51,192 nt of DNA from Bacteroidales bacterium (GCA_031272245.1 JAISUE010000036.1:1-51192); one strand, 5' to 3'; positions 1 through 8,435 are shown, counted from the first letter of the stretch. Translations and numbers: made by a program. The notes: generated by a model not told the origin, from the letters alone.

Positions 1-1429
1 CATGAACAGGAATATTCTTTGAAACATTATTAAAAACATAAGTATTGGGAATAGTTGGTGGTGTTACCGCCAAACTGGTTATTTCTCTCAAGCCACTACA
101 ATTCAAAAAAGCATAATCATCTATTGTCGTAACAGAATTACCAATAGTTAATGATGTTAAGCCGCTGCAACCTCTAAAAGCATAAGCTTTTATTGACGTA
201 ACGGAATTAGGAATAGTTAATTGACCTGTTAAACCACTACAATTATAAAAAACAGCAGTATCTATTATAGTAACAGAATTAGGAATGGTTAATGAACCTG
301 TTAATCCGCTACAACCATAAAAAGCATATTTTCCTATTGACGTAACCGAATTAGGAATAGTTACTGAAGTTAAGCCGCTGCAATTATAAAAAACAGCAGT
401 ATCTATTATAGTAATAGAATTAGGAATGGTTAATGAACCTGTTAAGCCGCTGCAATAAGAAAAAGCCCTCTTTCCTATTGATGTAACCGAATTGCCAATA
501 GTTAATGATGTTAAGCCTATACAATAACGAAAAGCAGAATCACCTATTGATGTAACTGTATTTGGAATTGTTAATTGACCTACTGCTAAACAACCAATAT
601 GTTTATCATAAGCATAATCAAAATCATCACTTGTATGAGAAGCGGACAAAAGAACTTTCGCTGTTCCAACAGAAGCGGCAGATGCAAACTTAAAACTTGC
701 TGAGTTATTAATTATATCTGTAAATCCGCAATTAACAAAAGCATAACTTCCTATTGACGTAACCGAATTAGGAATGGTTAATGTACCTGTTAATCCATAA
801 CAATTAGCAAAAGCTTCATCTCCTATTAACGTAACTGAATTACCAATTGTTACCGAAGTTAATCCGCTACAACTATAAAAAGCGGCAGTATCTATAGTTA
901 TAACCGAATTAGGAATGGTTAATATACCTGTTAATCCGCTGCAACCAGAAAAAGCATAATTTCCTATTGATGTAACCGAATTAGGAATAGTTAATGATGT
1001 TAAGCCTCTGCACTCTCGAAAAGCAGAATTTCCTATTGACGTAACGGAATTTGGAATAGTTACCGAAGTTAAACTGCTGCAACCCACAAAAGACCAATTT
1101 CCTATTGATATAACAGAATTACCAATGGTTATTGAGGTTAAACCTGTGCAATAATAAAAAGCACAAACTCCTATTGATGTAACGGAATAGGTTAAATTTC
1201 CTGTCCCGCCCGTTACAGAATCTAAAATTGTGTAACTTCCTGTGGGGTTAGTTGCAAAAGCATCAGTATTATAGCTACCATCACCAAGTTGTACCTCATT
1301 AGGTGAAAGACTTGTGATTTTATAGGTAACACCACTAACAGTAAAGGTATTTCCGACACTTTGTCCGTTTGCATTAAAGGTTGCAAACATTGCGATTGCA
1401 ATAATCGCTACCATAAAGATTTTTTTCAT
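1..1429 (-). CDS. BspA-like leucine-rich repeat (LRR_5) surface protein, partial (C-terminus outside window)
   Basis: Minus-strand ATG at 1429 reads MKKIFMVAIIAIAMFATFNANGQSVGNTFTVSGVTYKITS (signal peptide) followed by about 14 copies of xxAFxxCxGLTSxTIPNSVTSIG; open to position 1. Missing from the ORF track because it runs off the edge. Confidence 0.9.
   Translation of the reverse strand, partial: MKKIFMVAIIAIAMFATFNANGQSVGNTFTVSGVTYKITSLSPNEVQLGDGSYNTDAFATNPTGSYTILDSVTGGTGNLTYSVTSIGVCAFYYCTGLTSITIGNSVISIGNWSFVGCSSLTSVTIPNSVTSIGNSAFRECRGLTSLTIPNSVTSIGNYAFSGCSGLTGILTIPNSVITIDTAAFYSCSGLTSVTIGNSVTLIGDEAFANCYGLTGTLTIPNSVTSIGSYAFVNCGFTDIINNSASFKFASAASVGTAKVLLSASHTSDDFDYAYDKHIGCLAVGQLTIPNTVTSIGDSAFRYCIGLTSLTIGNSVTSIGKRAFSYCSGLTGSLTIPNSITIIDTAVFYNCSGLTSVTIPNSVTSIGKYAFYGCSGLTGSLTIPNSVTIIDTAVFYNCSGLTGQLTIPNSVTSIKAYAFRGCSGLTSLTIGNSVTTIDDYAFLNCSGLREITSLAVTPPTIPNTYVFNNVSKNIPVH
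30..1190 (-). repeat. tandem LRR-coding repeats, roughly 69-75 bp per unit
   Basis: Recurrent cctattgatgtaaccgaattaggaatagttaatg...gttaagccgctgcaa...aaagca units across the span. Confidence 0.85.
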
Positions 1430-1511
1430 CTTGATTAAATTTTTTAATTATTTGATTTTTAATTATATATATCTGTTTATATTTATTTTCATTTGTCATA
1501 TTTAATACGGC

Positions 1512-1553
1512 GCGGTAGATACCCAGGAATTTGCGGTAGATACCCAGGAATCC
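1512..1553. repeat. two tandem 21-bp units GCGGTAGATACCCAGGAAT(TT/CC)
   Basis: GCGGTAGATACCCAGGAATTT (1512-1532) then GCGGTAGATACCCAGGAATCC (1533-1553). Confidence 0.9.
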
Positions 1554-1608
1554 CAGGTAGGTAGATTGCTGATTTTTGGAAGCCACTGAAATTTGTTTAA
1601 AGATATAT

Positions 1609-1965
1609 TTAATTTTCATATTTAACGATTTTAAGATTGTGGATGTAAAATGCGGATTTGCGTATGCAGACAGCGGTTTTCCACATAACTGCTGACGTAT
1701 GAGGTATAACAGTAAAACCTCTCCTTATGCAAATAAATGACTTGCACATACGGGTGAAGATTTTAAGTAAGTTAAAAATGAATTGGTGTGATGCAGGGAG
1801 AGAATAGTTGAAGCGGATAAACAGTTTAACGATATACGCAATGTAACTGCCTGAAAACGAGGCGGTTGCCCCCACCACCCCCACGAAAAGCCTATCAGGG
1901 AGAGAACGTGCGTCTAATGCCCGTTTCTGTGCTTTTAATAGCGTATTTATATTATGTTTATTCAT
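1609..1965 (-). CDS. hypothetical protein of about 118 aa (MNKHNINTLLKAQKRALDARSLPDRLFVGVVGATASF...)
   Basis: ORF-track entry 1609..2013; internal ATG at 1965 lies about 20 nt downstream of a minus-strand TACTTTTG (1985-1992). No recognised domain. Confidence 0.35.
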   Translation of the reverse strand: MNKHNINTLLKAQKRALDARSLPDRLFVGVVGATASFSGSYIAYIVKLFIRFNYSLPASHQFIFNLLKIFTRMCKSFICIRRGFTVIPHTSAVMWKTAVCIRKSAFYIHNLKIVKYEN

Positions 1966-1984
1966 TTTCTTAAATTTGAAAGTA

Positions 1985-1992
1985 CAAAAGTA
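1985..1992 (-). promoter_or_regulatory. TAnnTTTG-type (Bacteroidota) -7 element
   Basis: CAAAAGTA on + strand = TACTTTTG on - strand. Confidence 0.45.
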
Positions 1993-2293
1993 AGAAAAAA
2001 CTTGAAACTCCAAATAATTTTGGTTTTTTTATAAGTTTTTTGTGCCAAAAAAGGACTGAAATTATTGAGTCGCAAAAACTATTAATTGATGTTTTTCTCA
2101 AAAATTAACCACTTTAAATTCCAGCAAACCAACAATCTTTTTTCATATCTTTGCAAAAATTTTTATTTAATGATAAAACCGGAAGATCATTAACAAACAT
2201 ATATTAAAATATGCAGAATGTTTTTGTTGAAAAAAAAATTAAAATGTTTTTTGTCTTTTCTTAAAAAATCCTTGTTTTCCCAAAAAAAAGTAT

Positions 2294-2301
2294 TACCTTT
2301 G
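2294..2301 (+). promoter_or_regulatory. TAnnTTTG -7 element upstream of gdhA
   Basis: TACCTTTG about 74 nt upstream of the gdhA ATG, followed directly by a 10-bp hairpin. Confidence 0.6.
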
Positions 2302-2374
2302 CCGCCTCTTATTTTTGTATTTCATTACCAAATAAGAGGTCTTAAATTAGTACAAATATTAAAATATACAACAA

Positions 2375-3712
2375 ATGGATGTAAAAAAAATCCTTGCCGA
2401 TGTAAAGGCAAAAAATCCAGGACAAGATTTATTCTTGCAGGCTGTAACAGAAGTTTTAGAATCAATAGAAGACTTCGTAGCAAAAAACCCTAAATATGAT
2501 CAACACAAAATCGTTGAACGTATGGTTGAACCCGATCGTATTTTCCAATTCAAAGTAGAATGGATTGACGACAAAGGAAATATCAACATCAACCGCGGTT
2601 TCCGCGTTCAGTTCAATAACGCTATCGGACCTTACAAAGGAGGTTTGCGTTTCCACCCAACAGTAACCCTTGACACATTGAAGTTTTTAGGTTTTGAACA
2701 AACTTTCAAAAACTCTTTAACTACTTTGCCAATGGGTGGCGGAAAAGGTGGTTCAGATTTCGACCCTAAAGGCAAATCAGATAACGAAATTATGCGTTTC
2801 TGCCAAGCATTTATGACCGAACTCTACAAATACATTGGTCCTGACACTGACGTTCCTGCCGGTGACATAGGAGTTGGCGGACGTGAAATAGGTTATCTTT
2901 ATGGTATGTACAAAAAACTTGCACGTGAAAACACCGGAGTTTTAACCGGTAAAGGTGGAAATTGGGGCGGTTCTATTCTTCGTCCCGAAGCAACAGGTTT
3001 TGGTGGAGTTTATTTTGTTGTAAACATGTTGAAATCTAAAAACCTTGAATTAAAAGGTATGAAAATTGCACTTTCCGGCTTCGGTAACGTTGCATGGGGA
3101 GCAGCTTTGAAAGCTACCGAACTTGGAGCAAAAGTTGTTTGTATATCAGGTCCTGATGGATATATCTATGATGAGGAAGGAATGAATGCTGAAAAGATTG
3201 AATACATGTTAGAACTTCGTGAATCTAACAACAATGTTGTAGCACCTTTCGCAACAAAATTCCCTTCTGCTAAATTCATTGCAGGCAAAAAACCTTGGGA
3301 AGCTAAAGTTGATATTGCTATGCCATGTGCTATTCAGAATGAATTGGATGCTAACGATGCAAAAACACTTATTGCTAATGGTGTAAAAGTAGTTTGCGAA
3401 GTTTCAAATATGGGTTGCACAGCCGATGCTATTCACGAATTGCAGAAAGCAAGCGTTGCATTTGCTCCAGGAAAAGCCGCTAACGCAGGTGGTGTAGGTG
3501 TATCCGGTTTGGAAATGAGCCAAAATGCAGGTCATATCTCTTGGACTGGTGAAGAAGTTGATAAAAGATTGCACGCTATGATGGACTCTATTCACAACAA
3601 CTGTATCAAATATGGTACGGAAGCTAACGGATACATAAACTACGTTAAAGGTGCAAACATTGCAGGCTTTATCAAAGTTGCAGATTCTATGATTGAACTT
3701 GGTGTTTGCTAA
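2375..3712 (+). CDS. gdhA: NADP-specific glutamate dehydrogenase
   Basis: 445 aa; PYKGGLRFHPTV, KNSLTTLPMGGGKGGSDFDPKGKSDNEIMRFCQAFM, PAGDIGVGGREIGYL. Confidence 0.96.
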   Translation: MDVKKILADVKAKNPGQDLFLQAVTEVLESIEDFVAKNPKYDQHKIVERMVEPDRIFQFKVEWIDDKGNININRGFRVQFNNAIGPYKGGLRFHPTVTLDTLKFLGFEQTFKNSLTTLPMGGGKGGSDFDPKGKSDNEIMRFCQAFMTELYKYIGPDTDVPAGDIGVGGREIGYLYGMYKKLARENTGVLTGKGGNWGGSILRPEATGFGGVYFVVNMLKSKNLELKGMKIALSGFGNVAWGAALKATELGAKVVCISGPDGYIYDEEGMNAEKIEYMLELRESNNNVVAPFATKFPSAKFIAGKKPWEAKVDIAMPCAIQNELDANDAKTLIANGVKVVCEVSNMGCTADAIHELQKASVAFAPGKAANAGGVGVSGLEMSQNAGHISWTGEEVDKRLHAMMDSIHNNCIKYGTEANGYINYVKGANIAGFIKVADSMIELGVC

Positions 3713-3745
3713 CATCTCTCAAAGTTTAATCACTGTATAAATCAC

Positions 3746-3778
3746 AAGGGCGAATAAAAAATTATTCGCCCTTTTTTC
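3746..3778 (+). terminator. rho-independent terminator after gdhA
   Basis: AAGGGCGAATAA-aaaa-TTATTCGCCCTT followed by T-run. Confidence 0.9.
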
Positions 3779-3881
3779 TTTTAACACTATCTCAAACTAT
3801 TTTTTTGTTTATTTGATGATTGAAAACAAGGATTTAATTGAAAAAAACAGTGAATTAAACTGAAAATACAATAAATAAAAC

Positions 3882-3889
3882 TATCTTTG
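3882..3889 (+). promoter_or_regulatory. TAnnTTTG -7 element
   Basis: TATCTTTG, 25 nt upstream of the ATG at 3915. Confidence 0.55.
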
Positions 3890-3914
3890 CAGCCATTAAA
3901 ATAGTATTATTACA

Positions 3915-5195
3915 ATGGATTTCACACAGATTAGTAAAATTTTACATCAAAACATTGCTATAGCCGTAGGTTGTACAGAACCTGTAGCTGTAGCGCTTGC
4001 GGTTACAAAAGCAAAAGAAACTCTGAATTTACCTGTTGAAAAGGTTGAATTATGGTTAAGTCGCAATATTATTAAAAATGCTATGGGAGTTGGTATACCG
4101 GGAACAGACATGATTGGTTTGCCTATAGCTGTAGCTTTGGGGATTGTTTGTGGAGACAGTCGTCAAGAATTACAAGTTTTAGCAAATGCAAGATTACACG
4201 TTGAAGAAGCAAAACAATGGCTTGAAGAGCATAAAATAGAGATAAATCTTAAAAATACAAATGAGAAACTTTACATTGAAGCTGTATGTTTTGATAAAAC
4301 CGAAACAAAGTATGCCAAAGCCATAATATCAAAACAACATACAAACTTTGTTTTGATTGAAAAAAATGGAGAAAAACTTGTAGAAAAAAATATTTCTTCT
4401 GTTCAAAATGAAGGAGAAAATGAAGGACAACAAGGGTTATTGTTGCAAGAATTGAATGCACGTCTTGTTTATGATTATGCCACAACTGCATCTATAGAGG
4501 ATTTGCAATGGATTTTAGATACGGCAAAAGTCAATGAGGCTATGGTTGATGAAGGATTGCATGGAAATTACGGTTTGCACAGCGGACTGTTATTAAGTAA
4601 AGATAGCGGATTGAATTTAAGAAAAAAAATAATTGCTCATACTTGTGCTGCTTCTGATGCAAGAATGGGTGGAGCAACACTACCTATTTACAGTAATTTT
4701 GGTAGTGGAAATCAGGGAATAACATGTACAATTCCTGTTTATGAATTTGGATTGGAACTTAATTGCAGTGAAGAAAAAATAATTAGAGCATTAATTCTGT
4801 CAAATTTGATGTCAATATATATTAAAAGTCGCATTGGTCGTTTGTCTGCTCTTTGTGGAATAGTTAACGCATCAATAGGTGTTACATCTGCTATTGTTTA
4901 TCTTGAAAATGGTTCTTTTGAACAAATATGTTTTGCTATCAGAAATATGATAAATACTATAACCGGTATGATTTGCGATGGGGCAAAACCAAGTTGCGCC
5001 TTAAAAATTAGCACAGGGTTAAATGCTGCTTTTGATTCCGAACTTCTTGCCATGCACAATGTTGTTGTAGATGAAACAGATGGAATAGCGTCCAAATATA
5101 TTGAGAAAGCAATAGAAAACATCGGTAAAATTGGTCGTTATGGTATGGATGAAACAGATGAGTTGATTTTAGACATAATGACACATAATCAGTAA
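3915..5195 (+). CDS. L-cysteine desulfidase / L-serine deaminase alpha-like (UPF0597, YhaM family)
   Basis: 426 aa; AIAVGCTEPVAVALAV, NAMGVGIPGTDMIGLPIAVALG, NLMSIYIKSRIGRLSALCG, MICDGAKPSCALKIST. Confidence 0.88.
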   Translation: MDFTQISKILHQNIAIAVGCTEPVAVALAVTKAKETLNLPVEKVELWLSRNIIKNAMGVGIPGTDMIGLPIAVALGIVCGDSRQELQVLANARLHVEEAKQWLEEHKIEINLKNTNEKLYIEAVCFDKTETKYAKAIISKQHTNFVLIEKNGEKLVEKNISSVQNEGENEGQQGLLLQELNARLVYDYATTASIEDLQWILDTAKVNEAMVDEGLHGNYGLHSGLLLSKDSGLNLRKKIIAHTCAASDARMGGATLPIYSNFGSGNQGITCTIPVYEFGLELNCSEEKIIRALILSNLMSIYIKSRIGRLSALCGIVNASIGVTSAIVYLENGSFEQICFAIRNMINTITGMICDGAKPSCALKISTGLNAAFDSELLAMHNVVVDETDGIASKYIEKAIENIGKIGRYGMDETDELILDIMTHNQ

Positions 5196-5222
5196 AATAA
5201 ATAGTTTATTTAGAAAAAATTA

Positions 5223-5230
5223 TATTTTTG
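5223..5230 (+). promoter_or_regulatory. TAnnTTTG -7 element
   Basis: TATTTTTG, 29 nt upstream of aguB. Confidence 0.5.
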
Positions 5231-5259
5231 CAGCATATTTATTAATATTATACAATAAA

Positions 5260-6120
5260 ATGAAAATAAAAATAGGATTTGTACAGCAAAAATGCACATC
5301 AAATATAGAACAGAACATTGAAAAAACAATAGCAAACATTAAAACTTTATCTCAAAATGGAGCAAATATAATTTGTTTACAGGAACTTTTTGCTTCATTA
5401 TACTTTTGTGATGTAGAAGATTATGATAATTTCAAAATTGCAGAAACTATTCCCGGTCAAACAACAGAAAAACTTTGTGCTGTATCCAAAGAATATGGAA
5501 TTGTGATTATAGCATCTTTGTTTGAAAAACGTACGCAAGGTATTTATCACAACACTGCAACAGTTATTGATAATGGTACTTTACTTGGCATTTATCGCAA
5601 AATGCACATACCTGATGACCCCGGTTATTATGAAAAGTTTTATTTTACTCCCGGAGATTTAGGATATAAAACATTTGAAACAAGTTTTGGTCGTATAGGA
5701 GTCTTGATTTGTTGGGACCAATGGTATCCAGAAGCAAGCAGGATAACAGCCTTAATGGGTGCAGAAATTCTATTTTACCCTACAGCTATCGGATGGGCAT
5801 TATCGCAGGACGCAGAAACAAACACAGAACAATATAATGCGTGGCAAACAATACAGCGTTCCCATGCTGTAGCGAATGGAGTTCATACGGTTTCTGTCAA
5901 TCGTACAGGTATAGAAAACAAAATGCAATTCTGGGGAGGCAGTTTTGTATGTAATCCTTTTGGAACAATTTTGCATCAATCTCCTCACTTGGAAGAAGAA
6001 AATGCTATAATTGAAATAGATACTTCCTTAACCAACCATTACAGGACGCACTGGCCATTCATGAGAGACAGACGCATTGATTCATATTTACCAATAACAG
6101 AAAGATTTATTGACAAATAA
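5260..6120 (+). CDS. aguB: N-carbamoylputrescine amidase / carbon-nitrogen hydrolase
   Basis: 286 aa; NIICLQELFASLYFC, YRKMHIPDDPGYYEKFYFTPGD, GVLICWDQWYPEASR. Confidence 0.9.
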   Translation: MKIKIGFVQQKCTSNIEQNIEKTIANIKTLSQNGANIICLQELFASLYFCDVEDYDNFKIAETIPGQTTEKLCAVSKEYGIVIIASLFEKRTQGIYHNTATVIDNGTLLGIYRKMHIPDDPGYYEKFYFTPGDLGYKTFETSFGRIGVLICWDQWYPEASRITALMGAEILFYPTAIGWALSQDAETNTEQYNAWQTIQRSHAVANGVHTVSVNRTGIENKMQFWGGSFVCNPFGTILHQSPHLEEENAIIEIDTSLTNHYRTHWPFMRDRRIDSYLPITERFIDK

Positions 6121-6170
6121 TAAAGATAAAAATAAGACATACCAAACAAAATTATCAAATTGTATTTTCT

Positions 6171-7655
6171 ATGAAAAAAATTATCGTCATACTTTTATTG
6201 TTTTACTGCATGGACAAACCATGTTTAGAGGCACAAAACAATGATACAAAAGCCTTAATAGCTACAAATATAAGCCAAATGAGTACTTGGAATCGTTATC
6301 CTGCTTATTCGGTATATGATTCTATGATGAGGAACTTTGCAAACAATTATCCTCATCTATGCATTTTAGATACAATAGGCTATACTACCAATAATAAACT
6401 TCTGCTTGCTGTAAAAATTTCTAACAATGTTAATCAAACAAATAATAAACCTAAATTTTTCTATTCATCTTCTATGCACGGTGATGAATTGACAGGAGCT
6501 ATTATGCTTTTACGCCTTGCAGACTACCTTCTTTCTAACTATTCTGATACCCAAATTGCAAATATAATAAACAATGTAGAAGTTTATATCTGTCCTTTTG
6601 CTAATCCGGACGGCACATATCTGCCAAATGACAATGATATTAGTGCCGCACAAAGATATAATGCCCGCAATTACGACCTTAATAGAGATTTTCCTGCAAC
6701 ATCCAGTAACAATCCGAATAATTTAACACTTGTAGAAGCTGAAACAAAAGCATTTATTCTTTATGCAAAAGCACAACGATTTGATATTAACGCAAACTTG
6801 CACGGTGGAGCTGAAGTTTGCAATTATCCTTTTGATGATATTTTACCATCAGGTATAGAAAGTCATGCCGATAATCAATGGTTTATAGAAACATGTCAGC
6901 GTTTCGTAGATACATTACGACATTATGACAATTCTTATTTTACTTATCCTTATTCATCAGGGTATGTTTTGGGTGCAGACTGGTATAAAATATCAGGTTC
7001 TCGTCAAGATTATCATACATATTTCCTGCGACAAAGAGAAATCACTCTTGAAGTTTCAACAACTAAAACACCTGCGGCTTCTACCCTACCTTCTTATTGG
7101 AACAAATTATATCCATCTCTATTGTGTTTACTTGAAGAATGTTTAAAAGGTGTAAATGGTGTAGTTACCGATTGCTATACAGGAGAAGCACTTGATAGCG
7201 TTTTTATACATATAAACGGACACGACAGAGATAATTCCGAAGTATTTTCAAAAGAAAACGGTTATTTTTTCCGTCCTCTTCATAATGGAACATATAATTT
7301 TACATTTTCCAAGTACGGTTACATAACAAAAAATGTAGAAATTACTCTCTCTTCTGACAATATATTTCATTCTGATATTTGTTTAGAACCTGTTTCGTCT
7401 TTAAATGAAACATACAAACAAATAAATGACTTGAGAATTTACCCTAATCCTGTTTCAAATTACCTCAATATTAAAAATATTCCAAATGGACATTTAATAA
7501 TAAATGATATTATGGGCAGGAAAATGCTTCAAGTGCAAATAAATAACAATGAAACGACTATTGATGTTAGCCATTTTGCTAATGGAATTTATACTATTAA
7601 ACTAATTTCAAAAGATAATCAAGTAATTAGCAATAACAAATTTATAAAACAATAA
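6171..7655 (+). CDS. M14-family zinc carboxypeptidase with T9SS type A C-terminal sorting domain
   Basis: SSMHGDELTGAIMLLRLADYLL, NPDGTY, NYDLNRDFP; C-terminus YPNPVSNYLNIKN...ANGIYTIKLISKDNQVISNNKFIKQ. Confidence 0.9.
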   Translation: MKKIIVILLLFYCMDKPCLEAQNNDTKALIATNISQMSTWNRYPAYSVYDSMMRNFANNYPHLCILDTIGYTTNNKLLLAVKISNNVNQTNNKPKFFYSSSMHGDELTGAIMLLRLADYLLSNYSDTQIANIINNVEVYICPFANPDGTYLPNDNDISAAQRYNARNYDLNRDFPATSSNNPNNLTLVEAETKAFILYAKAQRFDINANLHGGAEVCNYPFDDILPSGIESHADNQWFIETCQRFVDTLRHYDNSYFTYPYSSGYVLGADWYKISGSRQDYHTYFLRQREITLEVSTTKTPAASTLPSYWNKLYPSLLCLLEECLKGVNGVVTDCYTGEALDSVFIHINGHDRDNSEVFSKENGYFFRPLHNGTYNFTFSKYGYITKNVEITLSSDNIFHSDICLEPVSSLNETYKQINDLRIYPNPVSNYLNIKNIPNGHLIINDIMGRKMLQVQINNNETTIDVSHFANGIYTIKLISKDNQVISNNKFIKQ

Positions 7656-7952
7656 GACTTTTTACAAACACTTCCTTTATAGCGGGATAATTCAGGTTTT
7701 ATTATCTTATCAAAATGGGAAAATATACAGCAAAAACCACATTTCCTCCAACAAAATTAACATTGTTTGTAAATTGAAAATATATTATTATAAAGTAAAA
7801 AAATGTTATTTTACGAAAGTGATTTTTTTAATCATTGCATGGTTATTATCTTTCTGTCTGAAGTATTAAACATACTTTCAAAAAACAGTAAAATAACTTA
7901 ACAAAACAAGCTCAAAATTTATCTAAATTGTATTAAACCATTATTTTTTTAG

Positions 7953-7960
7953 TAATTTTG
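7953..7960 (+). promoter_or_regulatory. TAnnTTTG -7 element for the structured leader/HTH gene
   Basis: TAATTTTG, followed by a structured region of about 190 nt. Confidence 0.55.
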
Positions 7961-7968
7961 TCGCCATT

Positions 7969-8131
7969 ACACATAAAACAGTGTGTAAGAAAATAAAAGT
8001 ATAAGTTAAATAAAACTGTCATTAAATTCTCACAAAATTTAAACTGCTTATACACCACATGCATACTACTCGTGTTGTCGTGAGTTCTGTTTGTCTATGT
8101 GGTGGGGTTTTTGTGAGAACCTAATGGCAGT
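7969..8131 (+). ncRNA. predicted structured 5' leader RNA (two hairpins) upstream of a small HTH protein
   Basis: TTACACA/TGTGTAA (7969-7975/7982-7988); ACTGTCATTA/TAATGGCAGT (8015-8024/8122-8131, one G-U); TTCTCACAAAA/TTTTGTGAGAA (8027-8037/8109-8119); CACCACAT/ATGTGGTG (8053-8060/8097-8104); ACTCGTG/CGTGAGT (8068-8074/8079-8085, two G-U). Confidence 0.6.
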
Positions 8132-8156
8132 GATAAACAACTCACGTTTTATTATT

Positions 8157-8372
8157 ATGAAATGGAATAAAAACTTACACATGGGTACATTAATTAAGGA
8201 GGAGTTTTTGAAAAGCGGAATGACAATTACTAATTTTGCATACAAAATTCATACTTCCAGAACTAACATTTATCGTATTTTTGAAGCTAAATCATTAAAT
8301 ACAGATCTATTAATAATTATCTGTGATGTACTTGATTATGATTTTTTTGAGCATTTACGCATTACAGAGTAG
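8157..8372 (+). CDS. small HTH (XRE/Cro-like) DNA-binding protein, about 71 aa
   Basis: MKWNKNLHMGTLIKEEFLKSGMTITNFAYKIHTSRTNIYRIFEAKSLNTDLLIIICDVLDYDFFEHLRITE; the longer ORF start at 8091 overlaps the leader hairpin. Confidence 0.7.
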   Translation: MKWNKNLHMGTLIKEEFLKSGMTITNFAYKIHTSRTNIYRIFEAKSLNTDLLIIICDVLDYDFFEHLRITE

Positions 8373-8399
8373 TATAAATAGCAACATAAATTAGAATTT

Positions 8400-8435
8400 G
8401 TCATAAAAAAGACATATAACGTCTTTTTTTATGAC
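8400..8435 (+). terminator. terminator / inverted repeat after HTH gene
   Basis: GTCATAAAAAAGAC-atataac-GTCTTTTTTTATGAC. Confidence 0.7.

Noticed and set aside
1374-1619. ORF 81 aa on - strand
   Set aside because: Overlaps the signal-peptide start of the LRR gene in another frame; low-complexity K/N/I-rich; likely spurious, though it includes the 21-bp repeat.
2218-2493. ORF 91 aa on + strand
   Set aside because: Overlaps the gdhA start in another frame and spans the promoter; no family resemblance.
2462-3715. Antisense ORFs inside gdhA (2462-2656, 3404-3715)
   Set aside because: Entirely opposite a well-conserved gene; chance shadows.
8091-8156. N-terminal extension MSMWWGFCENLMAVINNSRFII of the HTH ORF
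   Set aside because: Encoded by the leader hairpin; the HTH domain starts properly at the Met at 8157.
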